In this document: positions 20,379-31,521 of the stretch, piece after piece
Numbering within the stretch: position 1 is the stretch's first letter
How the letters are laid out: every line of letters begins with the position of its first letter
NCBI RefSeq assembly: GCF_003144195.1
Contig: NW_020290135.1
Span: 1-32,787, forward strand
DNA: 32,787 nt
Direction of reading: 5' to 3'
Origin: Ceraceosorus guamensis
Lineage: Eukaryota; Basidiomycota; Exobasidiomycetes; Ceraceosorales; Ceraceosoraceae
Notes under the pieces: generated by a model
Told to the model about the DNA's origin: nothing
Databases searched by the model: none
The model's input: the letters and a program-made list of their open reading frames with translations, nothing else
Program-made: the position numbers and the translations under genes

Positions 20379-23042
20379 ATGTTCCCTCGCCGCATCAGCA
20401 CCGTCTGCGCATCGTCTTTTCTCTCTCTCCAACGCCCGGCGCTCAATCTGACCATGGCGCCTACGCCCGTCGCGTTGAGCACAAGCGCAGCTGCCGCACT
20501 GGGCATCTCGTCGGACCAATCGGCTTTCAAGGAAGGCTCAGCGGTCATCTCCATACCCAAATCGGACGCCGCTTTCCTGAATCCTGTACAGGAATTTAAC
20601 AGGGACCTCTCCGTGCTTGCGATTCGTACCTGGGCCGAGCGGAGGGACAGGGAGAAGAGGGAAAAGTTCGAACAGGCGATCAGCAAGAGAAAAGAAAGAA
20701 GCGCGAATGGCAGGGGCAAGAGGAGAAAAATCGCGCACACGGCGACGTCTAATGGTGAGTGACGTGCCGTCGTGTGAGATGGGCGTGATGAGCGCGACCA
20801 GCTTACGCGAAAGCTACGCTCTGCTTGCAGCGTCAGACGCAGCCTCGCTTGACAACGCCTCCAGCACATCTGCCAAAAGGGCAGACTTGTCGGCCAGCGC
20901 TTCTTCAACAGCAGCAGCAACAGCAGCGGGCGACGTCTCTACTGCCAGCACCAGCTCGCACGCACACATCGATTCCTCCCACCGACCCTTTACCTTCAAC
21001 ATCTTCGAAGCTCTCTCTGCAACAGGCTTGAGGTCCATTCGGTATGCTCGAGAGATTCCGAACTTGAAGAGTGTGCACGCCAACGATCTCTCGCCCACTG
21101 CTGTGCAAGCCATTTGGAAGAATGTGGCTCTGAACTTCCCTGCTAATCGCGACATCAAGCAGTGGGCGCCCGAATTGGATCGAGGAGAGCCGGAGAAGGA
21201 TGATGCGGAAGCCAGCTCAACTGCCGAAGCTGCTGCCGCCGCGGCTCGCAGCGCTTCGTCTTCTGAGGCTGCGAGCGCGCAGTTTGCCAGCAATGGCGCA
21301 GCCAATGGGGCTGGCCATCCAGCTATTCATCCCAAATGCAAGATCCATGTGACAGAGCAAGATGCCATCGAGATCCTCTACACTTCACGAGCGAAGGACA
21401 AGCAGTACTCGGTGATTGATTTGGATCCGTACGGTAGCGCATCGATGTTCATAGACGGAGCAGTCCAAGCCGTGGCGGACGGAGGTCTGCTGTGCGTCAC
21501 TTGCACCGACCTGGTGGTGCTGGCGGGGAACGCGTATCCCGAACGAGCCTACTCCTTGTACGGCGGCACGACGACGCGGAACGACTTCGTGCACGAAGTT
21601 GCGCTGAGGTTGGTTTTGGGCTTGATTGCCACCACGGCAGGAAGGTACGGTCGAGCCATCACGCCCCTGCTCAGTCTTTCTATAGACTTTTATCTCCGAG
21701 TGTTTGTCAGCGTACACACCAGGCCTGTGGATGTCAAGATGCTGGCTAGCACCATGGGCACCGTGCAGACTTGTCCTGATTGCGGTAATTGGGACGCAAA
21801 TGCTTTCGGACGCAACAAGGCAGAGGGGAGAGCGGATCTGATCAAGTATCAGGCTGGCACTAGCCATACTGTGGGTACCAACTGTCAGGAATGCGATAGT
21901 CGATTTCATGTGAGTGCGAGCGATGATCAGGGAGGACGCAAAGTGCGAGGAAGGCGAAAGCGCCGTACGTCGAAGATGAGCTACACATGTACTATTCAGG
22001 AATCTCGTTAGGCTTACCCAATACACGTGGGGAGACAATCCATGAACCGCTACTCTGAGGCGAGCGCTTGGGGAGGAGCAAAAGGAATGCAGCGCCGGGC
22101 GATCGGTAGGAGGTGTCAAGTTCTTGGTGCACAGCTGACCCTTTGTCTTCTTTGTTGTGCGGACTTCCCGGCACTTTGCAGGTGGCGGGCCCCATGTGGC
22201 TCGGACCGCTACATACGCCCAGCTTCGCCGAGGAGATGCTTGAGGTTCTGGAGCGAGCGCCCGTGCGCTTCCGTACAGCTCCGCGTATCCGTGGTATGGT
22301 GGGAATGGCAAGCAAGGAGCTTTCCTCTCCATTCTTCTTCATCCCACCGAAGATCTCCAGCTACTTCCATACGACCAACATTCCCCTCACCGCTGTCGTC
22401 TCGTGTCTCTTGAACGCGGGATACGAAGTCTCTAGAAGTCATGCGCAGCCGGCTAGCATCAAGACGAATGCTAGTCCGACTGTGGTGCGAGATCTCTGGA
22501 GACAGTGGGTCAAGGAGAAGTCGCCGATCAATGAAAAGAATGTGCACGAGAATAGTCCGGCGAGGAGATTGCTCGCGAAGGAGTGCGCTACGACATTCGA
22601 GCTTGACAAGGATCATCCGCAGACGAGGCAGGTCCTCGGACTGGACCAGGACGGCAAGAAAAACGCAGGCGTCAAGTATCAAGTGAGTGTGCTCTAGTGG
22701 CAAGACCTTCAGCTCACGGAGCGTGCTCCCCTACGGTCTGGCATCAGTATCGGAAAGGCTGACGGTTCTGTCGATGGCTCCTCCTGCTTGCCGCAGCTAA
22801 ACCCTCTGCCAAACTGGGGCCCCGGAAAAGCAGCCAGACCAGAATCTAAAAAAGATCGCAAACGAGCAGCCGCAGCGGCTGCGGCTGCGGCAGCATCGAG
22901 CGAGTCGAATGGAACGGGCGGGGGTCGGGCGAATGTCAGCGGTTTGGCTGCCAGTGCTGGAGTTGACGCGTCAGCCCAAGGCGATGTGCAAGCCAACAAC
23001 CAAGCAGCGTCAATGGACGAAGATGAGCTTCGCAATTCGTAA
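20379..23042 (+). CDS. TRM1: tRNA (guanine-26-N2)-dimethyltransferase Trm1
   Basis: Four exons: 20379-20754, 20831-21909, 22182-22682, 22797-23042; 733 residues from the first ATG, 708 from the second (20454). Trm1 dimethylates G26 of tRNAs using S-adenosylmethionine. Motifs seen: ISIPKSDAAFLNPVQEFNRD near the start of the mature form, FEALSATGLRSIRYA (SAM-binding start), DLDPYGSAS (322-330), CTDLVVLAGN, and a zinc-type CPDC (440-443)...CQEC (477-480). The C-terminal domain includes KEKSPIN and LNPLPNWGPGKAARPES. The first 25 residues are Arg/Ser/Leu-rich without acids, like a mitochondrial presequence; the second ATG (ACCATGG) has an excellent context. Yeast TRM1 uses exactly such paired starts for mitochondrial and nuclear forms. 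Ala/Ser-rich inserts lie near residues 150-175 and 250-290. The tail has a poly-Ala run. Intron 2 is long for this region (272 nt). Confidence 0.95.
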
Positions 23043-23784
23043 ATTTGATGCGATGCACCCACTAGAGCTTCTGAGGCTTTGTCATTTGAGCCTGGCCATT
23101 GAAGAGGACGCATTCACTGTCAAAGTGCGACGCTTTCAAGCTAAAGCATGCAAGCATGCAACCAACCGATCATAATGAAAGCTGACATTGGTGCGCGTCG
23201 ACTGATGATCGCGAAGCTCGTGCGACCATTTCTCGACGATCGAGAAAGTCTCGCGTTCGGAGCATTCTCGAGATCGACGCGCTTGTTGAATGCACGAAGC
23301 ACGACGGAGGGGGAGATCTCGCTCGAGACGCAAATGCGATGCGATGGGATGAAAAGTGGTGTGGGTGTACACGTGTTTATGAGTGGTCTTGTGCGATTGT
23401 TCAGAGGGTGCGACGGACGTTGGGATGGCGTGCAGAGAGAGATGGCTTTTTGAGATTCGGGACTGGCTAGGAGGGATGAAAGGGTAGGCGAGAAAGTTGA
23501 CGTGGGAGAGAGCGAGGTTGGAGCGAGGGCACAAGCGCGACTTTGTTTGAGCGGCGCATAGGATGTGCGTGGTACGACGCGCACTGCGCCAGCATCAGCG
23601 GGACCTTTGTTTTCGAAGCGGATGAACCGGATTGCCGAGGTGCACTGCGTCTACCGAACAGTCTCGGTGGGACTGCTCGTGCGCCGTGTGCGGTCCGAGT
23701 GGCGTTGAGAGGCGGAGGGGCCATCGTCCCTTGCTAGCAGCCCTTTCGAGGTTCGTGCGCCTGTTTCGTGCACAGTGTGGCTCC
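23043..23784. other. Convergent intergenic region
   Basis: About 740 bases between the stops of TRM1 (+) and the GPI-protein gene (-). Open frames up to about 147 codons occur on the minus strand but overlap each other, lack domains and have no splice logic. I see no supported gene. Confidence 0.5.
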
Positions 23785-24927
23785 TCAGAGCACAAAGATG
23801 GCCCCAATCAGACTGGCAAGACACATTGCCAGCACAGTGCCGATCTGAGCAGATCCGAAATGAAGAGAGGAGAGCGCACCGTCGCCGGAACCTGCACGAG
23901 TCGAGGTGCTCGTGCTGTTGACCGCAGGACTGCTCGTGCTCGTGCTCGTGCTGCTGCTGCTGCCGGTGCTGGTCGCGTTGGGAGCGCTGCTGTTTGAGGC
24001 GCTGCTTGCGCCGGGTTCCGTCGTTGCGCTGCATGCATGCATAGAGATCAGGACATGAGTTTAGTCAAGTGTAGAAGCACGTCACCATGGCCTGCTTGCG
24101 TCCCTCGATTTGAGTTGCGAGCCGCGCACTCGCGATTCTCGACGCGCATGCACGAACATCACTCACGTAGCTCCGCCTGCACTGCCAGCGGTGCCAGTCG
24201 CTCCATTGGGAGCTGTGGTGGTGAGAGCCGCGCCGCTGTACGTAGCCGGTCCGCCCGCCGCTCCATTCCTCACTCCATTGTGCTGACCCGCGCAATTGTT
24301 CTTGTAGTGAGATGAGAAAAGGAGAGATGTTAGAGCGTTGCACGGTAAAGGTAGATCCAAAAGACGGGCATGTATATGCACACACGCGCGCGAGGCCACA
24401 CCTCGCTCGTTGTTGGGGCGAGCATTGTGTCTTGATCGAGGTTTCACCTCCTACACACTCACATTGTTGTAAGTTACATCTTCGGCCGGCTGGATGCCTG
24501 GGCATGGAGCGTAGCAAGCCTGAGCAAACAAAGTGAGACGCAAAGTGGTGCGAGTGAGTTACAACGTGTCTCACTGGAGGTCTGGCGCGGCGCGGCGCGG
24601 CGGGGTCCGCTGCAGGCAAGCAGGCACATATAGAAGAACATGTATATGCTTCCTCGAACCCTAACCCCGCTCTCGACTCACGATGAGACCGTACTGCTTG
24701 TTGCAGATGCATGGCCAATCACCGTCATTGCAAGGTCCACCAGGTCTCTGAGACTCGTCCACCTCCACCTGTCCCAAGCAGGTAGTGATGGAGTCCCTCG
24801 TCTCTTGTGGGCACGTTGCTTGTGGGTCGAGCAGCGTCTCTCCGGGTGCCGATTGGGCAAGGACGAAGGAGGCGGTCAAGAGCAGAGCTAGACTCCACTG
24901 GAGCAGCACAAAGCGGCGCGAGAACAT
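23785..24927 (-). CDS. CFEM-like, Ser/Thr-rich GPI-anchored surface protein
   Basis: Four exons: 24927-24682, 24519-24463, 24300-24167, 24028-23785; 226 residues, phases 0, 0 and 2/1. Residues 1-24 (MFSRRFVLLQWSLALLLTAS...) form a signal peptide. Eight cysteines follow at 39, 50, 66, 73, 75, 84, 88 and 104. The last five with D70 fit the CFEM pattern (D-x2-C-x-C-x8-C-x3-C-x15-C), except that the gap after CxC is one residue short; the first three are spaced more widely than in CFEM. I therefore call it CFEM-like or divergent. CFEM domains in fungal surface proteins bind haem or act in adhesion and host contact. A Ser/Thr/Ala-rich spacer (about 120-200) ends in GSGDGALSS and a hydrophobic C-terminus (IGTVLAMCLASLIGAIFVL), the standard GPI-anchor signal. 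A TATATAAAGG box lies 188 bases upstream. Introns are 162, 162 and 138 nt. Confidence 0.85.
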
Positions 24928-25105
24928 GCTGGTTGGGTCGGCGTGGCCAAGAGAGGGATGCTTTGCCTGTGAGTATGTGGATGGGGGGTTTCAGAGTGGT
25001 GAAGGTGAGAAAGGAAGGCGAATGTGGCCGCCTAGCTGATGCTTGGTTCATCCAAATCGTGATCACGAGTCGTGAGTGTTCGTTGCAGGTGAATCGTGTT
25101 CCTCT

Positions 25106-25115
25106 CCTTTATATA
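25106..25115 (-). promoter_or_regulatory. TATA box (TATATAAAGG) for the CFEM-like gene
   Basis: The minus strand reads TATATAAAGG, 188 bases before the start codon of the GPI-protein gene. Motif and spacing suit a TATA-type, regulated promoter. Confidence 0.5.
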
Positions 25116-25845
25116 CAAGCGCCTGACCCACGCAAGGCTTGGCAGAATTAAAGTTGCAGCGTGTCCGCGCAAGGCGCAGAGACAGCACCCTCAAACATGC
25201 TATATGGAAGCCATCAGCTTTCGCGGACGTTGCACCGCGTCGCGGCCTCCACCCGCGCGTCGTCGGTTGGCCGCGGACACCCAACACAACACGTTGTACC
25301 GCACAGCAGTCAGTTCGAGAGCTCCATGAGCCCACGACTGCCATGAAGCAAGTCAATCAATGGATCGTGAAACATATGCTTCTGCAGCGCCGAGACATGG
25401 AGCAAACTTCGCATCTCCGTCAACGCCAGCTGGACGGAGCAAAAGTCTGCTGACCTATACATACAGCGCGCGATCACAAAGCGATCCTTGACCCCACATT
25501 GCTTATTGCGCCACCGCGCGAGGAACGAACGGGAAGCGAGCGGCTTTGAACTACGCAAGGGTAGAAGAACGACGAGCCATCGGCCGCATTCACGATCGTC
25601 ACAAGTGCAACTCCCGTACGCTGCCTGCTGCCCCGCCGCAATCCCCTCGCATCCAACATGTTGGATCCGCGCGCGTGATCCGGCCCGCTGCGCTGCATGC
25701 TGCCTGGATGCCTGCAGCTGGATGCCTTCCCTCAGGCACCGCTCCGCATCTTGCAAAGCATGCGGCGCAGAGAGGAGGTCAATCGTTCAGCGCGTCGACG
25801 TAGAGTCAGAGCGCGACCCGTGCGAGTGGTGTGGAGTCGGGATGA

Positions 25846-25853
25846 TCACGTGA
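25846..25853. promoter_or_regulatory. Palindromic E-box TCACGTGA
   Basis: Exact TCACGTGA in the palindrome ATCACGTGAT (25845-25854), about 325 bases before the mEF-G start and followed within 50 bases by an AATCAAGAATC element. This is the same pairing as in the PITP/TRM1 promoter. Confidence 0.4.
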
Positions 25854-26178
25854 TGGCTTCCAGACCCGAGGATTTTTGGATTTTTTTCAAATCAAGAATC
25901 AGAATCATTCATGATGAGACTCTTGATCTCCTGATGGCTCGGGCAGACAGGTGCGTGCGGTGCGTGCGACTACATGCGGGAGCAAATCGCACGTCTTCCT
26001 AGCTGATGGCGAACAAGCAGATTCGCAATTTAGCACCTGAATGCGTCGATCTTGAACGTTCACTCCAACATTCTTGATTCAATCGCATCAAGAGACCTGC
26101 TCGACCGCTCGAGCGCATCTTGACGCTGATCGTGCTATCCGGCTGGTCCAGCTTGGAGCGCATACATTCACTCGCAAG

Positions 26179-29071
26179 ATGCTGGTGCGAGGCACAACAC
26201 AGCGGGGCTTTGGCCTCATGGGCGCCGTACACGCACGATGTCTCTCCACCGCAGCGGCGCCAGCACGGACTGCTAGCAGCTCCAGATGCTCGCCAAGCTC
26301 CATCTCAACCAGCGCGCGCCGCCTTGGTGCTTCCAGTGCTGGTCTTCGGATCGCTCGTCAGCCTGGTGGCGTGCTTGCAGGATGCACAGCAGGCATGGCA
26401 TCGGTGGCGACCTCTTCCACCGTCGTCTCGGCCATAGACCCTTCCATTGTACTGACGGGAGCCGAAGCACAAGCCATGTCTCGTCGACGGAACATCGGAA
26501 TCGCAGCGCACATCGATAGCGGCAAGACTACAGTGACGGAGCGAGTGCTCTTCTACACTGGACGCATCAATGCGATTCACGAGGTCAGGGGCAGGGACAA
26601 TGTAGGGGCAAAGATGGATCACATGGAACTCGAGAGGGAGAAGGGCATCACCATTCAGAGCGCTGCTACGTATTGCAAGTGGATGGCCACTCCACCCACT
26701 CAAAGAGATGCCGTATCGGGCGATGTGGGTAGCGGAGAGACTTCTGGAAAGGAAGAATTCCACTTTAACATCATCGACACGCCAGGTCACGTGGATTTCA
26801 CCATCGAGGTGGAGAGAGCTCTGCGAGTGCTCGATGGTGCAGTGCTGGTGCTGTGCGCTACTTCTGGCGTGCAAAGCCAGACCATCACAGTGGACAGGCA
26901 GATGAAGCGGTACAATGTTCCCCGCATTAGCTTCATCAACAAGATGGATAGGCAAGGGGCAAATCCATGGAGAGTCATCGATCAGATCAGGTCCAAACTG
27001 AAATTCCCCTGTGCCGCTGTCCAGCTGCCTATTGGTAGCGACGACAACTTTGAGGGCCTCGTCGACCTTATCCGATGGAAGACTGTGCACAACGACGGAG
27101 AAAAGGGGTGAGTGAGGATTCAGTGGACAGGTCAAGCTTGCTCCCAGGCGCTGACGCATCACACTCCGGGGGCTGCGCCTCTCTCAGCATCACTATACGC
27201 GAGGTCGACGGCGTACCTGATAACATGAAGGAGCTTGCAGAGGAAAAGAGGCGAGAGCTGATAGAGCAGCTGGCAGATGTGGACGACGGCATGGCAGAAA
27301 TCTTCTTGGAAGAACGCGAACCTAGCATCGATGAATTGGCCACTGCAATTCGTCGTTCCACATTAGCCTGCAAGTTCTCGCCAGTCTTTATGGGTACTGC
27401 CATGAAGAACAAGGGAGTGCAAGCCATGCTCGACGGCGTTTGCGCGTATTTGCCCAATCCTGCAGAGGTGCCCGCTACCGCGATGGACACGAGCAGCACA
27501 GCCGCCAAGGCGGCCCAAGAGGAAGCGGTCCAGCAAGCTCTGGAGGATGGTGCCGATGACGAGCAGCAACAAGTGGCGCGCAAGTCGGCCTCGTTGCCCG
27601 TCGTTGGTTTGGCACCAAAGTCGGATGCACCTCTGGTTGGCCTGGCTTTCAAGCTAGAGGAAGGTCGTTTTGGGCAGCTGACATATCTGCGAGTGTATCA
27701 AGGTACGCTCAAGCGCGGTAACCAGATCTACAATGCTAGAACCGGCAAGCGAGTCAAAGTGCCTCGATTGGTGAGGATGCACAGCAACGACATGGAGGAT
27801 GTGGACAGCATTGGTGCTGGGGAAATTTGCGCCATGTTTGGAGTGGACTGCAGTTCTGGCGACACCTTTACCGATGGAACGACGCAGCTCAGTATGACGA
27901 GCATGTACGTGCCGGAGCCCGTCATCAGCCTTTCCATCATTCCAGAAGGCAAAGACGCGAGCGCCGCCAATTTCAGCAGAGCACTCAACAGGTTCCAAAA
28001 GGAAGACCCGACGTTCAGAGTACATATTGACAACGAGAGCGGTGAGACCATCATTAGCGGAATGGGGGAATTGCACCTGGAGATCTACGTCGAGAGAATG
28101 AGAAGAGAATACAACGTACCTTGCAAGACGGGCAAACCTCGAGTCGCGTTCAGAGAGACGATTGCTCAGAGAGCTGCTTTCGCGTACACGCACAAGAAAC
28201 AGACTGGTGGAGCTGGACAATTTGCTCGTGTGGCCGGGTGAGTACAACGCGCGCCTGCGTAGCGTGAAGCACTCGCACTGACGCGCGCGCCTCTCCTGCT
28301 TCCAGCTTCATCGAGCCGATGACTCTCGACGAGGAAACGGGCAAGGACGTCGCCTTTGAGAACCGCATCGTTGGCAACGCCATTCCAAACGGCTACTTTC
28401 CTGCTTGCGAGAAGGTGAGTGGAGGCCATCTGGAGCGTGCGACGTCTTTACCCACCCAACGCAAGAGCTGACGCCACGCGCTCTCTGCTCCGCAGGGCTT
28501 CTACGAAGCGTTGGAGAAGGGCTCGCTATCGGGGCACTCCGTCACTGGTGTTCGATACGTAATGGAAGACGGATTGGCGCACTCTGTCGATTCCTCTGAA
28601 CTGGCCTTCCGCCTCGCCACCATTGGCGCCTTTCGATCCGCTTTCCACAACGCCATGCCTACGATCTTGGAGCCAAAGATGACGGTGGAGATCACTGCTC
28701 CTACGGAGTTCCAAGGGGCTGTCATTGGTGCCCTCAATCAGAGGAGGGGCGTGGTGGAAGATAGCGAGGTCAGAGAAGATGAGTTCTCCATCACGGCTGA
28801 AGTCAGCTTGAACGACATGTTTGGCTATTCCAGCCAGCTTCGGGGCTTGACACAAGGCAAAGGAGAGGTGCGTATAGGTCATGTGATTTCTCACAGCGCT
28901 AGGTAGGGACTCTGTGCATCGCCTTGCTCACGCTGACGCGCCCTTTGTTCCCTTTCTCCCTCAAAGTTCTCGATGGAGCTCAAGAATTACCAACCGGTCT
29001 TGCCTAATGTCCAAAGAGATATGGAAGCAGAGTACAAAAAGCAGCTGGCTGCTGGCAGCGGTAAAAAGTGA
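26179..29071 (+). CDS. MEF1: Mitochondrial elongation factor G 1 (mEF-G1)
   Basis: Five exons: 26179-27107, 27188-28237, 28306-28414, 28496-28867, 28967-29071; 854 residues, all junctions in frame. It is the translocation GTPase of mitochondrial protein synthesis. The first ~60 residues are Arg/Ser/Ala-rich without acids, a mitochondrial presequence. G-domain motifs: AHIDSGKTT (110-118), [11 protein letters not shown] (152-162), DTPGHVDF (200-207) and NKMD (254-257). Later segments include [19 protein letters not shown] (domain II), [16 protein letters not shown] (domain III), [14 protein letters not shown] and NMFGY-like [12 protein letters not shown] near the C-terminus, ending AAGSGKK. Two hydrophilic inserts stand out: about 172-193 before DTPG, and about 50 residues rich in Ala/Gln/Glu before domain II. 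The last intron uses GTGCGT. The ATG has A at -3. The tail [16 protein letters not shown] is typical of mEF-G1, not mEF-G2. Confidence 0.96.
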
Positions 29072-29829
29072 AGCGATCATCTACATTCTAGAGTTGAAGA
29101 AATTCATTCGCGCTCTTTGCAATCTTGTCGCCATGCATCGCAACTATCATCACCCTTCCAAAATGACTCAGTATCCGACGAGCGGCGGCAAGTCTGGTTC
29201 GCGCGGGGTGAGATGAAACGCCGTGAACCTGTCAGGCACACAGCCTCGGCTGGAAGCCTGTCACACATGTGCTTCTCCGAGCTCGGAATCACGCTGACAC
29301 GTCTAGATCTGGCTAGCACCTCGGTAAATGTCGTATTAATTCCGCGCGTCTCACGCCCGCGTTGCAAGGAGACGTCCCACGCGTCTCAAGGGAATCGCAT
29401 GACGGGGAAGTTGAATTGCTTTCTACAGGGCATGCTCAGGCAATCTGCAGCCGGCCGAGCGCCGTGCCGCACGATGATGGGCTCGATTGAGTAAGGAGAG
29501 GAGGAGTCAGGTTCGTGGATTGGCAGGAGAGCGGGCACCGGGTGAGCAGCTCTCGAGCATCGAGCGCAGTCAAGATCCTCTGCTCGTTGCTCGCGATGCG
29601 AAGAGTGCCCTCGGCAGCCACGCGAGGGCGATGGTCAACAGCGCATGTATCGCAAAGGCAGCAAGGCAGAGCGATGGCGAAGCAGAGCTCCCGTTCGATC
29701 AGGGCAAGATCAGACCTGCGCAGCTATAAGAGAGGTTGATCCACTTGCAAACTTGCGCTCCTGACGGAGGACGAATATCAGCGACATCCTTGCAGCAGCG
29801 TGCACGCTAATCACTTCTTTTCCGCAGAC
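29072..29829. other. Intergenic region and GH28 promoter
   Basis: About 760 bases between mEF-G1 and the GH28 gene, both on the plus strand. It contains the mEF-G1 3' end and a TATA box at 29725-29730. Open frames are shorter than 130 codons and show no domain; I see no gene. Confidence 0.55.
29725..29730 (+). promoter_or_regulatory. TATA box (TATAAG) for the GH28 gene
   Basis: TATAAGAG lies 105 bases before the start codon of the GH28 gene, in the position expected for a TATA box with a 60-75 base leader. Plant-cell-wall enzymes are usually regulated genes, which fits a TATA promoter. Confidence 0.45.
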
Positions 29830-31521
29830 ATGCATCTCTTTCCCTGTTTGCTCACCCTTTCCTTGCAGTTGCTGGCGCTTCAAGCAGGCACTGCGATTGG
29901 TCTAGAGGCGCGCACCCCTCACGTATTGCGGAGGGCGTACACGAAACACACGTCGAGGTCCGTGCAAGACACTCGCGATGCTCTCAAGACGACTCATCAG
30001 GAGCGAGCAGCTCCAGAAGTAGGCGACCCCTCAAGCAGCCAAAGCACTACCATTTGCGACATTGTAGATCAGGGTGGAGCGACCTCTTCAACGCTCGACG
30101 TGGGCCCCATCATCGAACAAGTCTTCAAGTCGTGCGTCAAGCGCAGCTCAGGAGCTGTGCTTCGTGTACCGGCTGGGGACTGGCCGATCGCCTCTCATGT
30201 CATCCTGAATCCCTGCGAAGACTTCACCTTTCAAATGGAGGGCAATCTACACCTCACAGTCGCGAACGTGGGCGGCGGTCCCATCTTCGACTTTCGATAC
30301 TCGAACAATTTCAGAGTCACGGGAGGTGGAACATTCTTTGGCAATGGCCGTGCTTTTAGGGACAAGTACGCCTTGAAAGACAGACCGAGGTTGATGCTCT
30401 TCGAGGGTACCAACTACGAAGTTGACCACATCAGGCTCGATGATGCGCCGGTAAGTCATTTAGCCACGCCAAGGCTCTTGCTTGAGACGAGACATTCTGA
30501 CATTCTCGTCAGATCAGATGTACCATCTCACCGCCCGAGGATCTCACTTCAAAGTCCACGATATAGTGATCAGCAGCAAACCTCCATACGTCGGTACGAC
30601 GGACGGCATAGATTTGGTTTGCGAAGAACAATGTTCAGTCTACAGCGTGAGGAGCTTCCAGAAATCAGTTGACATGTGCTTCGCCGTCCTCGTTTGACAT
30701 TCCAAGGCGTCTTTCCGCCAGGCGAACGTGACGAGTGGCGACGAGTGCCTTTCAATCAAGAAAGCCCACGGGGTCGAGGTGCAGGTAAGATGGGGTGCTC
30801 TTCTGTTGCGGTGGACTCGGGCTGATTGCGTCGGTGCACACGCCCCCTGCAGGATCTCGAGTGCCACAGTGAGTGGCGAAACATCGCACACGCCTTCAAA
30901 CCATTCTCACGGCTCCGCTCGCTTCACACAGATGGGGGTGCAGTATCGATTGGCAGTGCTGGGCCGGATGGCACGTTTGAAGTCGAAGACGTGCGCGTCA
31001 AAGGCGTGTCGATGCATAACTCTCAAGCTGGCGTCTACATCAAGGCGTATCCGAGATCTCGTGAGCTTGATAATCTTCCTCTGCCTTGCGCTTCGCAGAC
31101 GTATTAAAAACCATCATTTCCTTCCCCAGGCGGCTACATCCGTGGTTGCCTTTTCCAAGACTTTACCATCGACGATGTAGCGCATCCCATCGAGATCAAT
31201 CAAGCTTGGTGCGGTCATGGCGAGTGCTCCCTCTCGGAACCTGGAGGACTTGACATCTCCGACATTACGTTTGATGGCTTCAAAGGAAGCGGGGATGACA
31301 CTACCCGGCCTCCCGTCATATTGCGTTGCCACTCGGGAGGGTGTCACGATATCAATTTCAAGGTGGGTCAGGCTGAACAAGACCCGGAACAAAAATGAGC
31401 CGTCAGCCTTACCATTCTTTCTGCACAGAACATCGACTTGGCTAAAAAGGGCGGACGTTCCCCCAAGCCGCAGATGCAGGGCGCATGTGGCGCTGGACTC
31501 GCCGCCCTGCCGGCTTGCTGA
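29830..31521 (+). CDS. Secreted GH28 glycoside hydrolase, rhamnogalacturonan-hydrolase-like
   Basis: Seven exons: 29830-30450, 30518-30646, 30722-30784, 30853-30868, 30932-31060, 31130-31362, 31429-31521; 427 residues. Exon 4 is a 16-nt microexon, and the full chain closes in frame. Residues 1-23 (MHLFPCLLTLSLQLLALQAG...) are a signal peptide. The body is a right-handed beta-helix type: VTGGGTFFGNG, DAPMYHLTARGSHFKVHDI, TTDGID (234-239), SGDECLSIK (255-263), NGGAVSIGSAG (277-287) and AGVYIKAYP. GH28 polygalacturonases have NTD, GDD, GHG and RIK at these places. The DEC motif, GGxxxGS and TRPPVILRC near the C-terminus fit rhamnogalacturonan hydrolases better. It should cut the rhamnogalacturonan part of plant pectin outside the cell. 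Catalytic acids D236, D257 and E258 are present. The substrate is inferred. It is the last gene before the telomere. Confidence 0.88.

Larger units (their letters stand above)
24928..26178. other. Divergent intergenic region, CFEM-like gene / mitochondrial EF-G
   Basis: About 1.25 kb between two divergent starts. It contains the TATA box of the left gene at 25106-25115, a TCACGTGA palindrome at 25846-25853, and AATCAAGAATC-type elements at 25890-25901 and 26071-26081. Open frames reach about 148 codons (25310-25756, minus) but show no domain or start context. I see no supported gene. Confidence 0.5.

Noticed and set aside
21385-22332. 315-codon open frame on the minus strand
   Set aside because: Antisense shadow of TRM1 exons 2-3, whose sense reading has clear family motifs.
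24029-24043. GCATGCATGC alternating motif as a possible regulatory palindrome
   Set aside because: It lies at the 3' end of an intron, next to the acceptor; short simple sequence explains it.
24657-24668. CCCTAA-like word resembling an interstitial telomere repeat
   Set aside because: Only one unit, within an intron of the GPI-protein gene; expected by chance.
26305-27162. 285-codon open frame on the minus strand
   Set aside because: Antisense shadow of the first exon of mitochondrial EF-G1.
30647-30721. Apparent stop codon breaking the GH28 gene
   Set aside because: The stop lies in a 75-nt intron (GTGAGG...CCAG); splicing joins CSVYS to ANVTSGDEC in frame, so the gene is not a pseudogene.
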